A DNA stretch of 64,000 nt. It comes from Lepidostoma basale. Lineage: Eukaryota > Arthropoda > Insecta > Trichoptera > Lepidostomatidae. A model generated the notes under the pieces. It was not told the DNA's origin. It ran no database searches and saw only the letters and a program-made list of their open reading frames with translations. The position numbers and the translations under genes are program-made. Location: contig JAHDVF020000897.1 of NCBI GenBank assembly GCA_022606425.2, positions 1,054,001 through 1,118,000 of the forward strand. Reading direction: 5' to 3'. Positions 62,130 to 64,000 of this stretch are shown piece by piece (position 1 is the first letter of the stretch; every line of letters begins with the position of its first letter).

Positions 62130-62632
62130 CAATGAGTGAAGACAGAATGGTGAAGAAGCAGTGGCGGTACTCCCATAGAAGCCCAGAAGCCTGGCTTGCG
62201 TAAGAAATTTTAAACCAAAACCTCTTCTGGCTTACAGAGGTTCAGCTCTTGTGGATAATCCTCTTACGTCTGATGGGAACATTGTCGGAAGGTGATTTGG
62301 TGGGTTGTTGGTTTATGCGGGGGCATGATTACTTAGATTTGGGGGTTTTGATTCAAAATTTCTTATGCAAGCCGGGCTTCTGGGCTTCAATGGGAGTACT
62401 GCCACTGTGATGAAGGTATATGTAAACAACGTGAACGGAGCTAGAAATAGAGGAAGGCCGAGGAAAACGTGGCATGATCAAATCAATCAAATATTAAATG
62501 TCGGTTACGTTCCGAAAGTCGGAGAAATCGACGTGCGTGCATGACAAAATGTATGAATGTAGAGGAAGCGAGATGAGTATGTCAGGACAGAACATTGTGA
62601 CCGTCCATTCTTTCTGCCTACCTTTGATTATA
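62130..62632 (+). mobile_element. RTE-a LINE 3' end interrupted by an hAT-like MITE
   Basis: ATGAGTGAAGACAGAATGGT (MSEDRMV) continues after the MITE as KVYVNNVNGARNRGRPRKT, WHDQINQILNV, a frameshift, and the SILSAYL-like end. The tail is missing. Confidence 0.75.
62159..62407. mobile_element. hAT-like MITE with 8-bp target duplication
   Basis: Ends CAGTGGCGGTACTCCCAT and ATGGGAGTACTGCCACTG, inverted arms of about 50 bp with some mismatches. Flanks TGAAGAAG (62151-62158) and TGATGAAG (62408-62415) are an 8-bp duplication with one change, as hAT transposases make. The centre matches the J-b LINE 3' UTR in inverse orientation. Confidence 0.82.
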
Positions 62633-62689
62633 ATAATACTTATTTTGGTTTCTCTTTGACATCTTCAATTGATGTCCCCAGTGTTAAAA

Positions 62690-62850
62690 TTTAAATCAGT
62701 TTAATTTCTCAAAAGACATGGCAAATATATTTACAGTTTAAGGTTTCTATTTGAGAACAGGTAAAAATGGTTCAACTTTAGTAAGACCAGATAGTCTCTA
62801 ATATCAAGAGTGTTCTATGCCTTCTGTATGTGCTTTCTCTAATGTTAAAT
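62690..62850 (-). mobile_element. J-a LINE 3' UTR fragment, decayed
   Basis: AATCAGTTTAATTTCTCAAA, GTTTCTATTTGAGAACAGGT and ATCAAGAGTGTTC are complements of the J-a 3' region. Confidence 0.5.
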
Positions 62851-63104
62851 ACAAGTACTCCAATATGTGAAGAGATCACCTTAAAACTGAATGATTACTC
62901 TTACTCCAGAGGCGATATTTGCAATAATTCCGTTAAATAATACAAAATCATTTTCAAATAATTCCCAAGTGTTGTAATTCAGGATGCAAGCATACATGCA
63001 AATTACAAAACATTCATATTTTACATACGGATCTATGAACACTAACAACATTGGATTGCGCTGAATCAGGACATTATTTTATTAATTTTTATTGAAAAAA
63101 GACT

Positions 63105-63280
63105 TGAAATCAATGGTATTAGAATAATTCCAATACATTATTTATTTTACATTCTTCAATATGAGTAGAAAATAGCTAATAGTAATTATGAAGAAGGAAT
63201 CTGGTCGTGTCCAGGCTTGAACCTAATTCCCCTGGATCAGGAGCCAAGCATTATGTCCCCTAGACCACCACCCGATAGAT
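63105..63280 (-). repeat. SINE2 copy, near full length
   Basis: Minus strand: GGTGGTGGTCTAGGGG (A box TGGTCTAGGGG), GCTTGGCTCCTGATCCAGGG, GGTTCAAGCCTGGACACGAC (B box), then ATTCCTTCTTCATAATTAC and ATTCTAATACCATTGATTTC. Confidence 0.7.
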
Positions 63281-64000
63281 AAAATGAGTAAATTATTTTG
63301 ATTTTAAAAATAAATGAATGTTTACATTTGTTAATTATCTATTTACTTTAAGCAACTCAACGTTGTGAGCATATATATAAAGAGAAATTATTGTGAACTT
63401 GAAGAATTTTCATATTCACTTGCTGTTTGCAATTTAATGGCTGACTGAATCTTTTAAATTTTGTGTTTGAATGCTCGGATGGGAGTTGTTTTGAATGGAA
63501 ACTTGTGTGAAATGTGCTGTCGCTCTTTGATATTTGCAAAATATTCCGTTGCAGCATATTTGCTGAAAACTTGAATCATTTTAGATGAGTTTTTTTTGTC
63601 AGGCATAGAATATTCTAGTAGATGTTTCAATTTGAATCATATTTTTAATTACCCTTTTCCTGTAATGTTTTATCAATAAAAATTTTGATCTGTGTGTAGT
63701 ATTTCAAATTAAAATCATATATATTATTTATCATAGAAAAAAAAAACATGATATCTATTTATAGCATACACTGCAATAATAATCTATTAATAAAGAAGTG
63801 TTCTGAACTACCATAGACAATGCATAAACACCACACGTGTTATTTTGAAAATGTTTGCATCAACTCTTTTTAATGCACGATATTTTAAGTCATGATATTC
63901 TTTGCTTAGGCATTTGTTCAATAAAAATAGTTCAGTTTAATGCATATTTAAGTGTTTATACCATATTTTTTGCTTGTGACACTTGTAGTTTATATATGTA
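63281..64000. other. AT-rich sequence without features
   Basis: A 66-codon minus-strand frame (63357-63557) shows no motif; otherwise nothing recognised. Confidence 0.35.

Overview
The window looks like a repeat-saturated, AT-rich segment of an insect nuclear genome. The LINE, tRNA-SINE and foldback families are of kinds I associate with Lepidoptera, but species and even order are inferred, not shown. No bacterial operon, rRNA gene, CRISPR array or intact host protein-coding gene is visible. Almost every long open frame is a decayed fragment of a non-LTR retrotransposon.

Layout. 0-20 kb: a mariner/Tc1-type transposase relic with inverted ends, then closely packed 5'-truncated LINE fragments. 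At least eleven RTE-like lineages are named RTE-a to RTE-k here. They share a Trp-Gly-His / GRPR C-terminal module and end in different simple tails: (GTTA)n, (GAA)n or (GAT)n. Jockey/CR1-like fragments (J-a to J-e) are mixed in. 20.3-22.1 kb: a solo LTR of about 1.8 kb with TG...CA ends, a 4-bp target duplication and an internal array of ten 66-70 bp repeats. 22-57 kb: eleven copies of one tRNA-derived SINE (SINE1), four of a second (SINE2), an hAT-like MITE, other MITEs, a 135-bp tandem array, a GA microsatellite and many more LINE fragments, often nested with readable target-site duplications. 57.2-58.9 kb: the only CpG-rich, repeat-free block. It resembles the promoter and first exon of a host gene and ends at a candidate splice donor at 58352/58353. 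58.35-64 kb would then be its first intron, holding a few TE insertions.

How the parts relate. RTE-a copies (about 30) are short and 5'-truncated, carry 8-15 bp duplications and end in (GTTA)n, as expected for target-primed reverse transcription. Nesting gives relative ages: SINE1 copies are broken by RTE-b, RTE-j and J-a; a foldback repeat lies inside RTE-k; the solo LTR lies inside another foldback repeat; an hAT-like MITE lies inside RTE-a.

The most interesting signal is a group of foldback repeats that several unrelated-looking families share: a short stem, then GAA, then a small palindrome (ACATGT, ACCGGT, ACAGCTGT or ACGT), then C. Several copies also have CUGANGA upstream and pairing flanks, which is the secondary structure of a minimal type I hammerhead ribozyme. 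Two such repeats have target duplications, so they appear to be mobile. Hammerheads are established in Penelope-like elements and retrozymes; whether these families belong there is inference. All family assignments come from reading motifs by eye; no database search was possible.
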